A stretch of 64,000 bases of DNA from an uncultured Draconibacterium sp. (GCF_963677575.1 NZ_OY782038.1:4219501-4283500); one strand, 5' to 3'. Positions 42,860 to 51,571 are shown, counted from the first letter of the stretch. Translations and numbers: made by a program. Notes: generated by a model from the letters alone, not told the origin.

Positions 42860-43549
42860 ATGGAACAAAAAACAAAATTATTACTGGCAGAAGACGACGA
42901 GAATTTAGGCTTATTATTAAAAGAATATTTGGTTGCAAAAGGATATGATGCTGAGCTTTATCCTGATGGTGAAGCAGCTTACAAAGGATTTATGAAAGAA
43001 CATTTCGACATCTGCGTGTTGGATGTGATGATGCCCAAAAAAGACGGATTTACACTGGCAAAAGATATACGTATTATAAATGCCGACATCCCGATTATTT
43101 TCCTGACGGCAAAGAACATGAAAGATGATGTGTTGGAAGGTTTTCAGTTGGGGGCCGACGATTATATTACCAAGCCTTTTAGTATGGAAGAGCTGATTAT
43201 GCGTTTGGAGGCGATTTTACGACGTACTTCGCAAGAAGGACAGGCAAGCGCACAGCAGGTTTTTACATTGGGTAAATTTACTTTCGATACCCGGAAGCAA
43301 ACGCTTACAGAGGGCGAAAACACCGTGAAGCTGACTACAAAAGAATCGGATCTGCTGAAATTACTTTGCCAGAATGCCAACAAAGTGCTGGAAAGAAATT
43401 ATGCATTAAAATCGATTTGGATTGACGATAATTATTTTAATGCACGCAGTATGGATGTATATATTACCAAACTACGCAAGCACCTGAAAGAAGAACCTAC
43501 CGTTGAGATTATAAATGTACACGGAAAAGGTTATAAACTGATTGTTTGA
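42860..43549 (+). CDS. rprY: RprY-like OmpR/PhoB-family response regulator
   Basis: This 229-residue protein has a receiver domain (phosphoacceptor Asp55 in CVLDVMMPKKDGFTLA; Lys in DDYITKPFSMEEL). A winged-helix DNA-binding domain follows (about 135-229; ARSMDVYITKLRKHL and VHGKGYKLIV). The wording of the receiver is very close to RprY of Bacteroides. It is coupled to rprX with a two-base gap and ends at a shared terminator with lepA. RprY-type regulators have been tied to oxidative stress and sodium-related genes in other Bacteroidota; targets here are unknown. Confidence 0.92.
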   Translation: MEQKTKLLLAEDDENLGLLLKEYLVAKGYDAELYPDGEAAYKGFMKEHFDICVLDVMMPKKDGFTLAKDIRIINADIPIIFLTAKNMKDDVLEGFQLGADDYITKPFSMEELIMRLEAILRRTSQEGQASAQQVFTLGKFTFDTRKQTLTEGENTVKLTTKESDLLKLLCQNANKVLERNYALKSIWIDDNYFNARSMDVYITKLRKHLKEEPTVEIINVHGKGYKLIV

Positions 43550-43571
43550 TAAATTTGATATAGCAAAAGAA

Positions 43572-43600
43572 AAGCCTGATAATTTTATCAGGCTTTTTTA
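43572..43600. terminator. Bidirectional terminator between rprY and lepA
   Basis: AAGCCTGATAA (43572-43582) and TTATCAGGCTT (43585-43595) form a perfect stem with A-runs before and T-runs after, between the convergent rprY and lepA genes. Confidence 0.75.
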
Positions 43601-43617
43601 TGATTATATGAATTTCT

Positions 43618-45405
43618 TTAATCCAGTTTCAATACGGCAAGGAAAGCTTTTTGCGGTACTTCAACGTTACCTACTTGTTTCATTCGTTTCTTCCCTTTTT
43701 TCTGCTTCTCCAGCAATTTACGTTTACGCGTAATATCACCGCCATAACATTTTGCAGTTACGTCTTTTCGAACAGCTTTTACGGTTTCACGGGCAATAAT
43801 TTTTGCACCAATAGCCGCCTGAATGGCAATATCAAACTGCTGTCTCGGAATCAGCTCTTTCAGCTTTTCGCACATCCGGCGACCGAAAGGATAAGCATTG
43901 TCGAAGTGAATTAATGTCGACAGGGCATCAACCATTTCGCCATTCAGCAGAATATCTAAACGCACCAGTTTAGCCGGTTTAAACCCACTCATGTGGTAAT
44001 CAAACGATGCATAACCTTTTGATATACTTTTTAGTTTGTCGTAAAAATCGAAAACGATCTCACCCAGCGGAAGATTAAAAACCAGTTCGGCGCGTTCGGC
44101 AGTCAGATAATTCTGGCTGATTAGTTCGCCACGTTTATCAAGACACAATGTCATTACCGGCCCAATAAATTCTGAGGCGGTAATAATATTGGCCCTGATG
44201 TATGGTTCATCAATTTCGTCAACTGTTGTTGAAGCCGGCATTCCCGAAGGGTTGTAAACTGTAATTTCGCTTCCGTCGGTGAGATGAGCTTTGTACGAAA
44301 CGTTAGGTACCGTTGTAATAACGTTCATATCGAATTCGCGCTCCAAACGTTCCTGGATAATTTCCATGTGCAAAAGCCCAAGGAAACCGCATCGGAATCC
44401 AAATCCCAGTGCTGCCGATGATTCCGGTTCGAAAGTCAACGATGCATCGTTCAATTGCAGTTTGTCCATTGCCGCACGCAGATCTTCGTAGTCGTCGGCG
44501 TCAATTGGGTAAACTCCGGCAAAAACCATCGGCTTGACCTCTTCGAAACCTTCAATGGCTTTATCACAAGGATTATCAACGTGCGTAATCGTATCACCAA
44601 CTTTTACCTCTTTCGCTGTTTTAATACCCGAAATAATGTATCCAACATCGCCGGGCCCTAAAACATCGCGCGGTTGCAAACCTAGTTTTAGTACGCCTAC
44701 TTCGTCGGCATCATATTGTTTGCCGGTGGCCACAAATTTCACGAGGTCTTTTTTGCGTATCTGACCGTTCTGAATTTTGAAATAGGCAATAATTCCACGA
44801 AACGAATTAAAAACCGAATCGAAAATAAGTGCCTGCAACGGTGCTTTAGGATCGCCTTTCGGGTGTGGTATTTTGTAAATAATATGATTAAGAATTTCCT
44901 GAACTCCTTCGCCGGTTTTTCCGCTGGCCCGAATAATATCTTCGCGGTCGCAACCGATAAGATCGATAATTTGATCTTCAACAACTTCGGGCATGGCGTT
45001 CGGAAGGTCCATTTTATTCAAAACCGGAATAATTTCCAGATCGTGTTCAATGGCCAGGTACAAATTCGAAATGGTTTGCGCCTGAATTCCTTGGGTAGCG
45101 TCGATAATAAGTAATGCTCCCTCGCATGCAGCAATCGATCTCGAAACCTCGTATGAAAAATCTACGTGTCCCGGAGTATCTATCAAATTCAATTTATAGG
45201 GTTCTCCATCATGCAAATAATCCATTTGTATGGCATGGCTTTTAATTGTAATACCACGTTCCTGCTCCAGGTCCATACTATCGAGCACCTGGGCGTGCAT
45301 TTGGCGTTCGTTAACCGTCTTGGTAAATTCCAAAAGGCGGTCAGCCAGTGTACTCTTTCCGTGATCGATGTGTGCAATGATGCAAAAGTTTCTAATTTTC
45401 TCCAT
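43618..45405 (-). CDS. lepA: Elongation factor 4 (LepA)
   Basis: This 595-residue translational GTPase has G1 AHIDHGKST, switch II DTPGHVDF and G4 NKMD, and the LepA-specific C-terminal domain with GAKIIARETVKAVRKDVTAKCYGGD and KRKLLEKQKKGKKRMK. It acts on ribosomes to remodel stalled or mis-set complexes and to aid ribosome assembly. The gene is preceded by a canonical Shine-Dalgarno sequence, rare in this phylum, and by a perfect -7 box. Confidence 0.98.
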   Translation of the reverse strand: MEKIRNFCIIAHIDHGKSTLADRLLEFTKTVNERQMHAQVLDSMDLEQERGITIKSHAIQMDYLHDGEPYKLNLIDTPGHVDFSYEVSRSIAACEGALLIIDATQGIQAQTISNLYLAIEHDLEIIPVLNKMDLPNAMPEVVEDQIIDLIGCDREDIIRASGKTGEGVQEILNHIIYKIPHPKGDPKAPLQALIFDSVFNSFRGIIAYFKIQNGQIRKKDLVKFVATGKQYDADEVGVLKLGLQPRDVLGPGDVGYIISGIKTAKEVKVGDTITHVDNPCDKAIEGFEEVKPMVFAGVYPIDADDYEDLRAAMDKLQLNDASLTFEPESSAALGFGFRCGFLGLLHMEIIQERLEREFDMNVITTVPNVSYKAHLTDGSEITVYNPSGMPASTTVDEIDEPYIRANIITASEFIGPVMTLCLDKRGELISQNYLTAERAELVFNLPLGEIVFDFYDKLKSISKGYASFDYHMSGFKPAKLVRLDILLNGEMVDALSTLIHFDNAYPFGRRMCEKLKELIPRQQFDIAIQAAIGAKIIARETVKAVRKDVTAKCYGGDITRKRKLLEKQKKGKKRMKQVGNVEVPQKAFLAVLKLD

Positions 45406-45410
45406 TTACT

Positions 45411-45440
45411 ACCTCCTAACAACCATTCAATTAAATGGTT
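45411..45440 (-). promoter_or_regulatory. Canonical Shine-Dalgarno and leader hairpin of lepA
   Basis: On the minus strand AGGAGGT (45411-45417) lies five bases before the lepA ATG. Immediately upstream AACCATT and AATGGTT (45421-45427 and 45434-45440) form a seven-base hairpin. Confidence 0.65.
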
Positions 45441-45454
45441 CCTTCTGTTTTGCG

Positions 45455-45462
45455 CAAAGATA
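45455..45462 (-). promoter_or_regulatory. -7 box of lepA
   Basis: The minus strand reads TATCTTTG, a perfect match. Twenty bases further upstream there is CTG in place of the usual TTG. Confidence 0.5.
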
Positions 45463-45481
45463 TTTTATTTTTTGATATAAA

Positions 45482-45802
45482 TCAGGGCTGGTTCACCGAT
45501 GCTGATGATTTAATTTTTACGATGAGTTCGGTAATAAATCGGTAGGTGAGAGTGTAGGCGTTAATCCACTCGCTTTTGCGAGGGTGGGCAACATTAAGCG
45601 TGTTTATATTATTCAGGATTAACCACGGAATTATGTGTGCAGGATTTGCATCAGGACGAACGATCCGCACCGGTTTTTTAGGGTACCAACCGCCACAGGG
45701 GAACGAATATTTCAGGCAAGCATCTAAAACGGCACGGTCAACTCCGGTTTGTCCTCCGGAAATTAGTTTTTGGCACGGTATTTGTATTTTAGTTGTCGTC
45801 AT
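45482..45802 (-). CDS. Shortened YpsA-family (putative molybdenum carrier, LOG/DprA-like) protein
   Basis: This 106-residue protein begins with the family hallmark ISGGQTGVDRAVLDACL ... CGGWYPK. It ends with the family C-terminus WLILNNINTLNVAHPRKSE. Normal members are near 145-160 residues and have a middle block (RTEWNV-, SDGTL- and GGT-type motifs) that is absent here: the sequence runs from GGWYPK directly to KPVRIV. The frame is intact, so an in-frame deletion of roughly 45-50 residues is likely. The loss removes much of the nucleotide-binding fold, so it could be a decaying gene or a minimal variant. It lies upstream of lepA on the same strand (76-base gap). Confidence 0.7.
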   Translation of the reverse strand: MTTTKIQIPCQKLISGGQTGVDRAVLDACLKYSFPCGGWYPKKPVRIVRPDANPAHIIPWLILNNINTLNVAHPRKSEWINAYTLTYRFITELIVKIKSSASVNQP

Positions 45803-45865
45803 GAAAACAATTAAACTGAGTACAATTTATTGTATTCAGCGAATAGATTAGAAACAAAATACTTC

Positions 45866-45885
45866 ACAGCAATATGCTGTTTTTT
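45866..45885 (+). terminator. Short intrinsic terminator without an obvious gene
   Basis: ACAGCA and TGCTGT (45866-45871, 45875-45880) form a six-base stem followed by TTTTT. Upstream on the + strand there is only a 16-codon reading frame beginning at ATG 45801. Confidence 0.45.
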
Positions 45886-45915
45886 CATAAGTTTGGTTTA
45901 GTTAGGTTTAGTTTG

Positions 45916-45947
45916 AATCCCGGTAGCAGAGGCACCGGGATTTTTCT
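45916..45947 (+). terminator. Intrinsic terminator
   Basis: AATCCCGG (45916-45923) pairs with CCGGGATT (45935-45942) and is followed by TTTTC on the + strand. It is close in sequence to the stem at 14881-14906. It may also stop minus-strand transcription of the aldo/keto reductase gene that ends at 45949. Confidence 0.55.
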
Positions 45948-45948
45948 T

Positions 45949-46956
45949 TTATGACTCTTTTTGTTTGTAATACTCTACCCGGCCGGTTGCCGCAATTCCT
46001 TTTACTTTTTCAACCAATGCCAGTCTTTCAGCTTCTGAATATTTTGTAAATGCACGAGCTAGCGCGATTTTTTCGCGCATAAACGTGGCATTCTCATTCC
46101 CTGAAATTAAAGTAGCCACAGGGAGCGACCATACAAAATACATAGCCTCTTTTATGCTTAGGTTATCAGGAATAACCGGGTTGTCAGTCGACCAGTTAAA
46201 TCGTTCTTTGTTGGCAAAAAAACGACCGGCAGCCAACGATTTCATCGCCAAAACACCAATGTTTCTGTCCAACGCTTTCTGAAAAACATTTTCAGCAAAA
46301 CTGTAGTAGGTCTGGTCCAGAACATTTACCGGCATTTGTACCGTATCAAATATATCGGAGTGTTCTGTTCTTTCCAGCATTCGTGTGTGCGCATAAGGGT
46401 TTTGGTGGCCGGTAAATCCGAGGTATCTGATTTTTCCTTCCTGTTTGGCTTTTAACAGGTAGTCTAAAACGCCGGCTTTAATTCTTCCGTCAACATCATC
46501 GGGCGAAGCAATGGCATGAACCTGGTATAAGTCAATCTGGTCAACCTTTAATCTTCGTAACGATCCTTCCAAATGTTCCTGCACTGTTTTGGCATCCTGC
46601 CCGGTTGATTTTGTCATTAAAAAAATCAAGTCGCGGTACTTTGGCGTTAGGAATTTTCCGTAACGTTCTTCGCTGGTTCCTCGTGAATAACTTTCGGCAG
46701 TGTCAAAAAAACGGACGCCGCCTTCAAGAGCTGCCTCAACTACTTCCTGGGCATCGCGCTCGGTGGTCCATCCCACGTGGTAGCCACCGGTGCCGAGCAT
46801 TGTTACCTGCTCTCCGGTTCTGCCTAATTTTCGTTTCGGTAGTATTTCGCCAAGTCTGTCGCGCGTTTCCTGGTTAGATGCAAATGAGCCTGAAGCCAGG
46901 CTAATTCCGGCAGTAGCGCCGGCAAGCGATTTTAAAAATGATCTTCTGTTAGTCAT
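45949..46956 (-). CDS. Aldo/keto reductase with Tat-type signal peptide
   Basis: This 335-residue protein has an N-terminal twin-arginine signal (NRRSFLKSLAGATAGISLASG). The aldo/keto reductase barrel follows. The catalytic tetrad is recognisable: Asp and Tyr in FFDTAESYSRG, Lys in FLMTKSTG and His in LYQVHAI. The NADPH loop near 270-300 (ATLISGNENATFMRE) is present. A Tat signal implies export with a bound cofactor. The substrate is unknown; Bacteroidota have many such exported oxidoreductases thought to act on sugars. It is a single-gene unit. Confidence 0.9.
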   Translation of the reverse strand: MTNRRSFLKSLAGATAGISLASGSFASNQETRDRLGEILPKRKLGRTGEQVTMLGTGGYHVGWTTERDAQEVVEAALEGGVRFFDTAESYSRGTSEERYGKFLTPKYRDLIFLMTKSTGQDAKTVQEHLEGSLRRLKVDQIDLYQVHAIASPDDVDGRIKAGVLDYLLKAKQEGKIRYLGFTGHQNPYAHTRMLERTEHSDIFDTVQMPVNVLDQTYYSFAENVFQKALDRNIGVLAMKSLAAGRFFANKERFNWSTDNPVIPDNLSIKEAMYFVWSLPVATLISGNENATFMREKIALARAFTKYSEAERLALVEKVKGIAATGRVEYYKQKES

Positions 46957-47078
46957 AGTTGTTAATTTTACGGTCTGTCTGTTTAAATACTTATTATTTG
47001 AAAAAAGGTTCTCTTTTAAATGTGTGGTAGATAGTCGGTATATTTTGTAAATTTACAGTATTACTAAAACCAATTAAA

Positions 47079-47792
47079 ATGACTAGTGTTCAACAGCTTG
47101 CAAAAATGATCGACCACTCGATCCTTCATCCCACGATGACAGATTATGATTTAGAACGAGAATGCGCCGTTGCGGCCAAGTATAATGTGGCATCGGTTTG
47201 TGTAAAACCTTACGCGGTAAAACAGGCCACACAGCTATTAAAAGATACCGAAGTAGTAGTAGGTTGTGTTATTGGTTTCCCGGCCGGAAATTCAGCAATT
47301 AAGGTAAAAGCCTTTGAGGCAGAAACTGCTTGTAAGGATGGAGCCGTCGAGATTGATATGGTTATAAATATAGGGAAAGCTTTGCAGGGCGACTGGGAAT
47401 ATATTGGAGTTGAAATTTCCACAGTGGTAAAAACCTGCCATAGCAACGGGGCGATCGTAAAAGTGATCTTCGAGACCGATTACATTATAAATGAATTGGA
47501 CATTAAAAAGCTGTGCGAAATATGCACAGATGTTGGGGCCGATTATGTAAAGACGTCATCAGGTTTTGGTTTTGTAAAAGGCGCAGATGGGCGGTACTCT
47601 TATATGGGAGCCACCATCGAAAACCTGAAGCTAATGCGCGATAGCAGCGGTCCAAACGTAAAAATAAAAGCTGCGGGAGGCGTGCGAACACTTGATGCTT
47701 TGCTGGCTGTGCGTGAAGCCGGATGCACACGTTGTGGAGCCACTGCAACAATTGCTATTCTTGAGGAAGCGAAAAAACGATTTGGGGAATAG
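47079..47792 (+). CDS. deoC: Deoxyribose-phosphate aldolase
   Basis: This 237-residue class I aldolase cleaves 2-deoxyribose 5-phosphate to acetaldehyde and glyceraldehyde 3-phosphate in nucleoside salvage. The Schiff-base Lys158 is in DYVKTSSGFG. Other landmarks are CVIGFPAGNSAIKVKAFE, DMVINIG and the second Lys in KIKAAGGVRT. Length fits the family. It is a single gene, with a strong bidirectional terminator after it. Confidence 0.97.
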   Translation: MTSVQQLAKMIDHSILHPTMTDYDLERECAVAAKYNVASVCVKPYAVKQATQLLKDTEVVVGCVIGFPAGNSAIKVKAFEAETACKDGAVEIDMVINIGKALQGDWEYIGVEISTVVKTCHSNGAIVKVIFETDYIINELDIKKLCEICTDVGADYVKTSSGFGFVKGADGRYSYMGATIENLKLMRDSSGPNVKIKAAGGVRTLDALLAVREAGCTRCGATATIAILEEAKKRFGE

Positions 47793-47795
47793 ATG

Positions 47796-47829
47796 AAAAA
47801 GGGGCTTCCGAAAACAGAAGCCCCTTTTT
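47796..47829. terminator. Bidirectional terminator between deoC and the PLD gene
   Basis: AAAAAGGGGCTTC (47796-47808) pairs with GAAGCCCCTTTTT (47817-47829) over 13 bases with an 8-base loop, between two convergent genes. Confidence 0.8.
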
Positions 47830-50028
47830 TTATTTTTTCAAAATTTTGTATGTGTTATAATCGCCGTTGCTTAATTCTACTTTCAGCAGAAAAAGTCCGG
47901 TTAAATTGTGTGGCAGATTGAATTCTGCCGAGTTTTCATTGGGTTGCAATTCATCTATTTTTGAACCGGTACTGTTGTACACCGAAATGCTTGATATTTT
48001 TCTGTCTGCATTAACCATCAATCTTCCTTCGGTTGGGTTCGGAAATACCTTAACAGAAGTTGATTTTATTATTTGTGCCGAGACTAACAATGTTCCATCG
48101 TTTTGTTTAAAACGATAAACAAATTGTTGGTAGTACTGGTTGGCAATATCAGCATCGTGAATGATAAGCGTGTTTTCGTCGTTTCGATCGTTGGCCGAGC
48201 TGCTCCAGTTGTGGCTGCCGGTTATCGTTTGCGGATCAGAATCCGGTTTGTTTGCATCGATCAATGCCATTTTATGGTGAAGCTGGCCTGAAGCATCATC
48301 AAAAATATATTTTTTAGCGGGCAGTGTATTGCCCAAAAGATTATTTACTGTTTCGGTGTTGTCGCTCTCTGATTCTGTAAGAACATTGACATTAACACTG
48401 TGGTCGTAGGCATCGATTATGGCATTCGCCAAATCGGAGCGGGTGATCAGCATCGTTTCAATATTCAGATCGTAATCAGAGGTGTTAATTGCAGTTATCA
48501 ATTGTTGGTTGGTATTGTCTGACGGACTGAAATAACATTCAATCAATTTATCGCCAACCTGAATTTGGTGCGGAGTATTGTTAATCTTTGCATCACCAAA
48601 TTTTGCATTTTCTGAATCGGGCTGGTCGCCTGTGCTTCCCCACATCTCTTCAAATTCTACCTCGTAAACTTTTGCCAGCGACTGGTCTTGAATAAAGATC
48701 ATGTTGTTACTGTCGTATGTCAACTGGTTCGGGGTTAAGTTTGTCGATCCCGACCAAACCCAAACAGCATCTGCATCGGATGAATGTGCATCGAAGATGG
48801 CAAATTTATTGTGCATAATTCCGCCTTCAGCTATTTCCGGACGTTCAAGAACCGGAATATTAGCATTCAAATCAGAAACACTGGCGTGAGTTGTTGATCC
48901 GCATGTGATAAAACGAATTGTTACACCACGGTCGTAGGCAGTATTCAACGCATCCGAAATTGTTGAATTGTCGATGTTGTAAATACAGAAATCAATCGAT
49001 TCGTTGGCCCTGTTAATATAGGCAGCCAGTGTGTCGGCCATAAAATCATCAATATATGAGGCGACAGTTGAATTGGCATAACTTTCATCAATTTCAGTAT
49101 TGAAGTACACTTTTATATCTCCCGACGAATTTGAATTACTTACAAAAGCACTAACAGCCGAAAATGCTGTGTCGCCTTCGCTTACAGAAAAAGCCTGAAT
49201 GTACACGATCTCCGAGCTTTGCAAGCCCGATACTTGTGCTTGATGTGTATATTCGTCGCCACTAACTGTTGATTCACCATTTGCATGGTTCGTCAATGCT
49301 GCTTCTTCCATGCTCGCTCCGTATCTAATTTCAGAGGTGCCATCCGTGTCGGTATTCCACTCAACCGTTATCGAGCTGGTTGTGGATTCAACTGCTTCAA
49401 GTGCTGACGTTAGTTGAATGCTGGTGTTGAAAATAAAATCATCGGCATCGCGCGGCAGCAGTTGGTAAGTTGTATTGTATTGCGAGCAAATAGCAACCAA
49501 ATCGAATGTTCCGGTTGGAATTGCCTCTCCAACGAGCGGGCTACTGGAGTTTATCCTAAGTTGGCCTGTATTTGTTCCATCTGTAAACGAGTAATTTGCG
49601 TTTCCGCCAAATTGACCACTGGCATTTTCAAATTCAACATTATTTATTCGAATCAATTCTGCCTCGTAATCTTCGCTAATGTCGCTGATACTAATTATTT
49701 GTGGCGCGGGCAGTGGCATCCCCGACGCAAGAACGGTAAAGCTGGCGACCGGATTTATTTCCAGCAAATTGTTATAATCGTCAAGCTCGCCGGTTACGGT
49801 AATCGAGTCTCCGCGTTGCACATCAGACAGGTTGTTATCGTAAATGCCAATTCCGCCGGTATTATCCTGAATGTACCTGATGGCGCCAAGTTCGGAGCCG
49901 TTGGTTACAATTCCCGAAACCGTAACACTTGAGCCTACCGCTTTCTGACGAGCCTCGTAAATACTTGTTTGAGCGAATAACTCAACGCTGATAAAAAGAA
50001 ATAGAATGAATGTCGAGATTTTCATCAT
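47830..50028 (-). CDS. Secreted phospholipase D-fold protein, T9SS cargo
   Basis: This 732-residue protein has a signal peptide (MMKISTFILFLFISVELFAQ, start ATG 50028; an upstream ATG would add 27 unlikely residues). An N-terminal OB-fold-like region (DUF5689-type, about 20-170) and a fibronectin-like domain (about 190-270) come next. Two phospholipase D motifs follow: HNKFAIFD (His406) and HHKMALID (His584), each with a GSTN or GSHNW block. A type A T9SS sorting domain (about 655-732, VFPNPTEGRL ... YKILKK) ends the protein. Two HKD motifs in one chain form a complete active site, so a nuclease or phospholipase outside the cell is likely. It should be delivered through the PorU/PorV system. 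Confidence 0.88.
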   Translation of the reverse strand: MMKISTFILFLFISVELFAQTSIYEARQKAVGSSVTVSGIVTNGSELGAIRYIQDNTGGIGIYDNNLSDVQRGDSITVTGELDDYNNLLEINPVASFTVLASGMPLPAPQIISISDISEDYEAELIRINNVEFENASGQFGGNANYSFTDGTNTGQLRINSSSPLVGEAIPTGTFDLVAICSQYNTTYQLLPRDADDFIFNTSIQLTSALEAVESTTSSITVEWNTDTDGTSEIRYGASMEEAALTNHANGESTVSGDEYTHQAQVSGLQSSEIVYIQAFSVSEGDTAFSAVSAFVSNSNSSGDIKVYFNTEIDESYANSTVASYIDDFMADTLAAYINRANESIDFCIYNIDNSTISDALNTAYDRGVTIRFITCGSTTHASVSDLNANIPVLERPEIAEGGIMHNKFAIFDAHSSDADAVWVWSGSTNLTPNQLTYDSNNMIFIQDQSLAKVYEVEFEEMWGSTGDQPDSENAKFGDAKINNTPHQIQVGDKLIECYFSPSDNTNQQLITAINTSDYDLNIETMLITRSDLANAIIDAYDHSVNVNVLTESESDNTETVNNLLGNTLPAKKYIFDDASGQLHHKMALIDANKPDSDPQTITGSHNWSSSANDRNDENTLIIHDADIANQYYQQFVYRFKQNDGTLLVSAQIIKSTSVKVFPNPTEGRLMVNADRKISSISVYNSTGSKIDELQPNENSAEFNLPHNLTGLFLLKVELSNGDYNTYKILKK

Positions 50029-50198
50029 ATTAAAAAGTTTGTTCTTAAAGATGCAAGATGTAACTCGCATGATTTTGATTTTTTGCTTTTGCGTGAAAAT
50101 CTTTCTCATACTCGTTTCACAACTTGCAATTTAATTTTCGTGTGAAAGTAAATAAATACCGTTGTAAATTACAGGGAAAAAAGGAAATTGTTCAAAAA

Positions 50199-50549
50199 TT
50201 AATTTCGCGAGATCATCAGCTTTTTTACCGTTCTTTTGTTGTCGGTTGTTGAGATTTGAATCAGATAAATTCCGTTGGGAATATCGTTAAGTTGCAGTTG
50301 TATTTTTGAAGTCGGGAATGTATATTCTTTCAAATAAACCTGTTTTCCTGCAATATTGGTGAGACGAATTTCGCTGATTTCTTTCGTTGAAAAGTCAACA
50401 GTGACTTTATTGTTCTTACAGGGGTTCGGGTAAATTTTTACCTCGTTTTTTGCTTCTTCTTCATTTTGAAATGAAGTAAATCCGGAGTCTTGTGCAAAAG
50501 ACGCGAAAGCAATTAATAATGTAAATAAGACAAGTATAATATATTTCAT
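50199..50549 (-). CDS. Small exported protein consisting almost only of a T9SS sorting domain
   Basis: This 116-residue protein has a signal peptide (about 1-19, ending SFAQ) and then a type A sorting domain of about 80 residues (VKIYPNPCKNNKVTVDF ... KLMISRN). Only about 17 residues lie between the two, so there is no catalytic domain. It could be a remnant of a longer cargo, a decoy or a structural surface peptide. It lies 170 bases upstream of the PLD cargo on the same strand. Codon use is ordinary. Confidence 0.75.
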   Translation of the reverse strand: MKYIILVLFTLLIAFASFAQDSGFTSFQNEEEAKNEVKIYPNPCKNNKVTVDFSTKEISEIRLTNIAGKQVYLKEYTFPTSKIQLQLNDIPNGIYLIQISTTDNKRTVKKLMISRN

Positions 50550-50626
50550 GGCAGAACTGTTTAATCATTTTTCTTAATATGTACAGCAAATAATATGCCT
50601 GTTTATACTAAAACGACAGGATAAAA

Positions 50627-51361
50627 TTAAAACAGTTGCAACGCGGCTTCTAAATCTTCGGGAGTATCGATACCAATGGTGGCAGAAGTGGTTTCTGCAG
50701 TTTTTATTTTGTAGCCATTTTCTAGCCAACGCAGCTGTTCCAGCGATTCGGCCAGCTCCAGTTTGCCTTGCTCCAGCTGAGTTATTTTTTGCAATACATC
50801 AGCCTTAAAAGCATACATGCCAATGTGACTCCAGAATGCATGTTTTTTTACCCAGTTCTTATTTTCTTCTCCACGGAAATACGGAATAGGAGAGCGGCTG
50901 AAATACAGAGCAAAATCATTTTTGTCGAGCACCACTTTTGGTCGGTTCGGATTAAAAAGTTCTTCTTCCGAATCTACTTTTTTTACCAGAGTTGCAATTT
51001 CTGTATCGCTTTCAAAACACGACTTTATCAATTCAATTTGCTCCGGTTTTACAAAAGGCTCGTCTCCCTGAATATTAACCACAATATCTACCGGGCGTTT
51101 TTTAGCAATTTTTAATGCTGCTTCGGCACAACGGTCGGTGCCACTTTGGTGCGTAGGAAGTGTTTTTACCACCTCGCCGCCAAATGCTTTTACTGCATCG
51201 AAAATACGATCGTCGTCGGTGGCAACACAAACATACGGAAGTGCTTTCGATGCATTCTCGTACACCCATTGAATCATCGGTTTGTCTTTGATTTTTGCCA
51301 GTGGTTTTCCCGGAAATCGTGATGATTGATAACGAGCTGGTATGATCCCAATGAAGTTCAT
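50627..51361 (-). CDS. kdsB: CMP-KDO synthetase
   Basis: This 244-residue cytoplasmic enzyme activates 3-deoxy-manno-octulosonate with CTP for lipopolysaccharide core synthesis. The landmarks are IIPARYQSSRFPGKPL at the N-terminus, ATDDDRI, NIQGDEPFV and FSRSPIPYFR. The ATG at 51361 is preferred to an upstream codon because the protein begins with the conserved strand NFIGIIPARY. The -7 box at 51430-51437 lies about 70 bases upstream. Confidence 0.97.
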   Translation of the reverse strand: MNFIGIIPARYQSSRFPGKPLAKIKDKPMIQWVYENASKALPYVCVATDDDRIFDAVKAFGGEVVKTLPTHQSGTDRCAEAALKIAKKRPVDIVVNIQGDEPFVKPEQIELIKSCFESDTEIATLVKKVDSEEELFNPNRPKVVLDKNDFALYFSRSPIPYFRGEENKNWVKKHAFWSHIGMYAFKADVLQKITQLEQGKLELAESLEQLRWLENGYKIKTAETTSATIGIDTPEDLEAALQLF

Positions 51362-51429
51362 TCTTCTCTTTTTTAATTCGTTTACAGACTGTTTTTCGAA
51401 CAATTTGTCAGAAATATTTACCGACGCAT

Positions 51430-51437
51430 CAAAGATA
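51430..51437 (-). promoter_or_regulatory. -7 box of kdsB
   Basis: The minus strand reads TATCTTTG, a perfect match, giving a leader of about 60 bases to ATG 51361. No -33 TTG is evident. Confidence 0.45.
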
Positions 51438-51571
51438 ATAATCGCTTAAGATTTAACCTGCTTTGCGCAGAAAATATGTTGGAACGGGATTTGCAAAACA
51501 CTCCAGGATGTTGAAAAAACCTAAAAAACCTTAATTCTGACTGACTTTCTGTCATTGCCATCGAAAAATTG

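Noticed and set aside
45772..45788. Sigma-54-type promoter (TGGCACG ... TTGTA) on the + strand
   Set aside because: The -24 half matches, but the -12 half has TTGTA in place of TTGCA, and it lies inside a gene on the other strand. Treated as chance.
49414..49932. A 172-residue plus-strand frame within the PLD gene
   Set aside because: It is the antisense shadow of a well-supported secreted protein gene.
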